Shown: positions 63,718-64,000 of the stretch, piece by piece
Layout: every line of letters begins with the position of its first letter
Numbering within the stretch: position 1 is the stretch's first letter
Source: Streptomyces sp. F001
GTDB lineage: Bacteria > Actinomycetota > Actinomycetes > Streptomycetales > Streptomycetaceae
Assembly: GCF_004187715.1 (NCBI RefSeq)
Contig: NZ_QZWF01000002.1
Coordinates: 496,001-560,000 of the forward strand
Reading direction: 5' to 3'
Length of the DNA stretch: 64,000 bases
Program-made: the position numbers and the translations under genes
The notes under the pieces: generated by a model
Databases searched by the model: none
Told to the model about the DNA's origin: nothing
The model's input: only the letters and a program-made list of their open reading frames with translations

Positions 63718-64000
63718 TCACCGGGGTTTTGTGACCCGGAACGCGAACTGGCCGCAGAAAGTGAGCTTGCGCAGGTTCACCAGGGCCGTCCGCCGCCTGG
63801 TGCGCACCGCCCAACCGTCGATCTCGGCGTTGAGCGGGGACTCCTCGTTCCAGTACCGCCCGTACTCCGCCTTCCGCTCGCCGTGGTAGGTCCGCATGAT
63901 CAGCGTCACCCCGTCCAGGGAGGGCCGGATCTCCTCCAGGGCGAGCCCGGACTCCTCGAGCAGCACCCGGAATCCGTACGGCGTGTAGTTCCACAGGCTG
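63718..64000 (-). CDS. SAM-methyltransferase-like protein, 3' part only
   Basis: The minus-strand frame is open to the window edge (last 93 codons visible). It reads SLWNYTPYGFRVLLEESGLA, then LDGVTLIMRTYHGERKAEYG and ends FCGQFAFRVTKPR. The Y.P.GFRVLLEE.G segment is typical of the C-terminal part of glycan-locus class I methyltransferases, but the SAM-binding part lies outside the window, so the assignment is tentative. It is convergent with the tandem glycosyltransferase gene (53-bp gap without a strong terminator). Confidence 0.6.
   Translation of the reverse strand, partial: SLWNYTPYGFRVLLEESGLALEEIRPSLDGVTLIMRTYHGERKAEYGRYWNEESPLNAEIDGWAVRTRRRTALVNLRKLTFCGQFAFRVTKPR

Overview
The window is high-GC actinobacterial DNA, most likely a Streptomyces chromosome. 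Codon use is strongly G/C-biased at third positions, genes sit in tightly overlapping operons (ATGA/GTGA stop-start overlaps), and the gene families (Rpf-like transglycosylase, PucR and GAF regulators, IS701/IS630/IS5 remnants) fit that genus. No rRNA, complete tRNA or CRISPR array was seen.

Layout. (1) 1-4313: the 3' part of an HSP90-family gene followed 2 nt later by a 979-residue TPR protein. (2) 4.4-20.3 kb: a decayed accessory zone. It holds a 3'-end remnant of an aldehyde dehydrogenase gene with its hairpin, an IS5-type transposase split by an IS4-type element, a MITE-like palindromic element, an IS630-type element, a truncated tyrosine integrase beside a tRNA-Gly 3' half (an att scar), two NfeD/SPFH membrane-microdomain gene pairs (the second pair damaged), nhaA, a PucR-type regulator with two frame breaks, and SulP and IS701 remnants. 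(3) 20.3-48.5 kb: a PAP2 phosphatase gene convergent with one large intact leftward operon of 20 genes for an exopolysaccharide or capsule. It runs from a WbaP-like initiating phosphotransferase at 48.5 kb through an AlgD-type GDP-mannose dehydrogenase, GT4 and GT2 glycosyltransferases, two Wzz-like proteins with degenerate kinase domains, asparagine synthase, a bidomain oxidoreductase, heparinase II/III-like and beta-helix proteins, a Wzy-like polymerase, and a sugar-tailoring set (cytidylyltransferase-like, C-methyltransferase, PIG-L deacetylase, SDR, DUF4910, 3,5-epimerase-like, class III aminotransferase, pyruvyl transferase), plus a Wzx-like flippase. (4) 48.5-50.3 kb: operon leader, then broken genes (nucleosidase, TPR, integrase C-terminus). 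(5) 50.3-53.3 kb: an intact aldehyde dehydrogenase gene and its likely GAF-type regulator. (6) 53.5-64 kb: a small Rpf-like gene and a second cell-surface glycan locus (WecB, a WecC/WbpA-type dehydrogenase, GT4s, methyltransferases, a tandem GT-B protein), probably making a UDP-ManNAcA-containing polymer.

The strongest structural idea is that the aldehyde dehydrogenase 3' end and its hairpin occur twice in the same orientation: as a scar at 4.44-4.56 kb and as the intact gene end at 50.29-50.41 kb. An integrase C-terminal remnant lies just inside the right copy. The ~46 kb between them, including the polysaccharide operon, may therefore be an old integrated island at the 3' end of an aldehyde dehydrogenase gene. 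This is inference from sequence similarity read by eye and needs an empty-site comparison.
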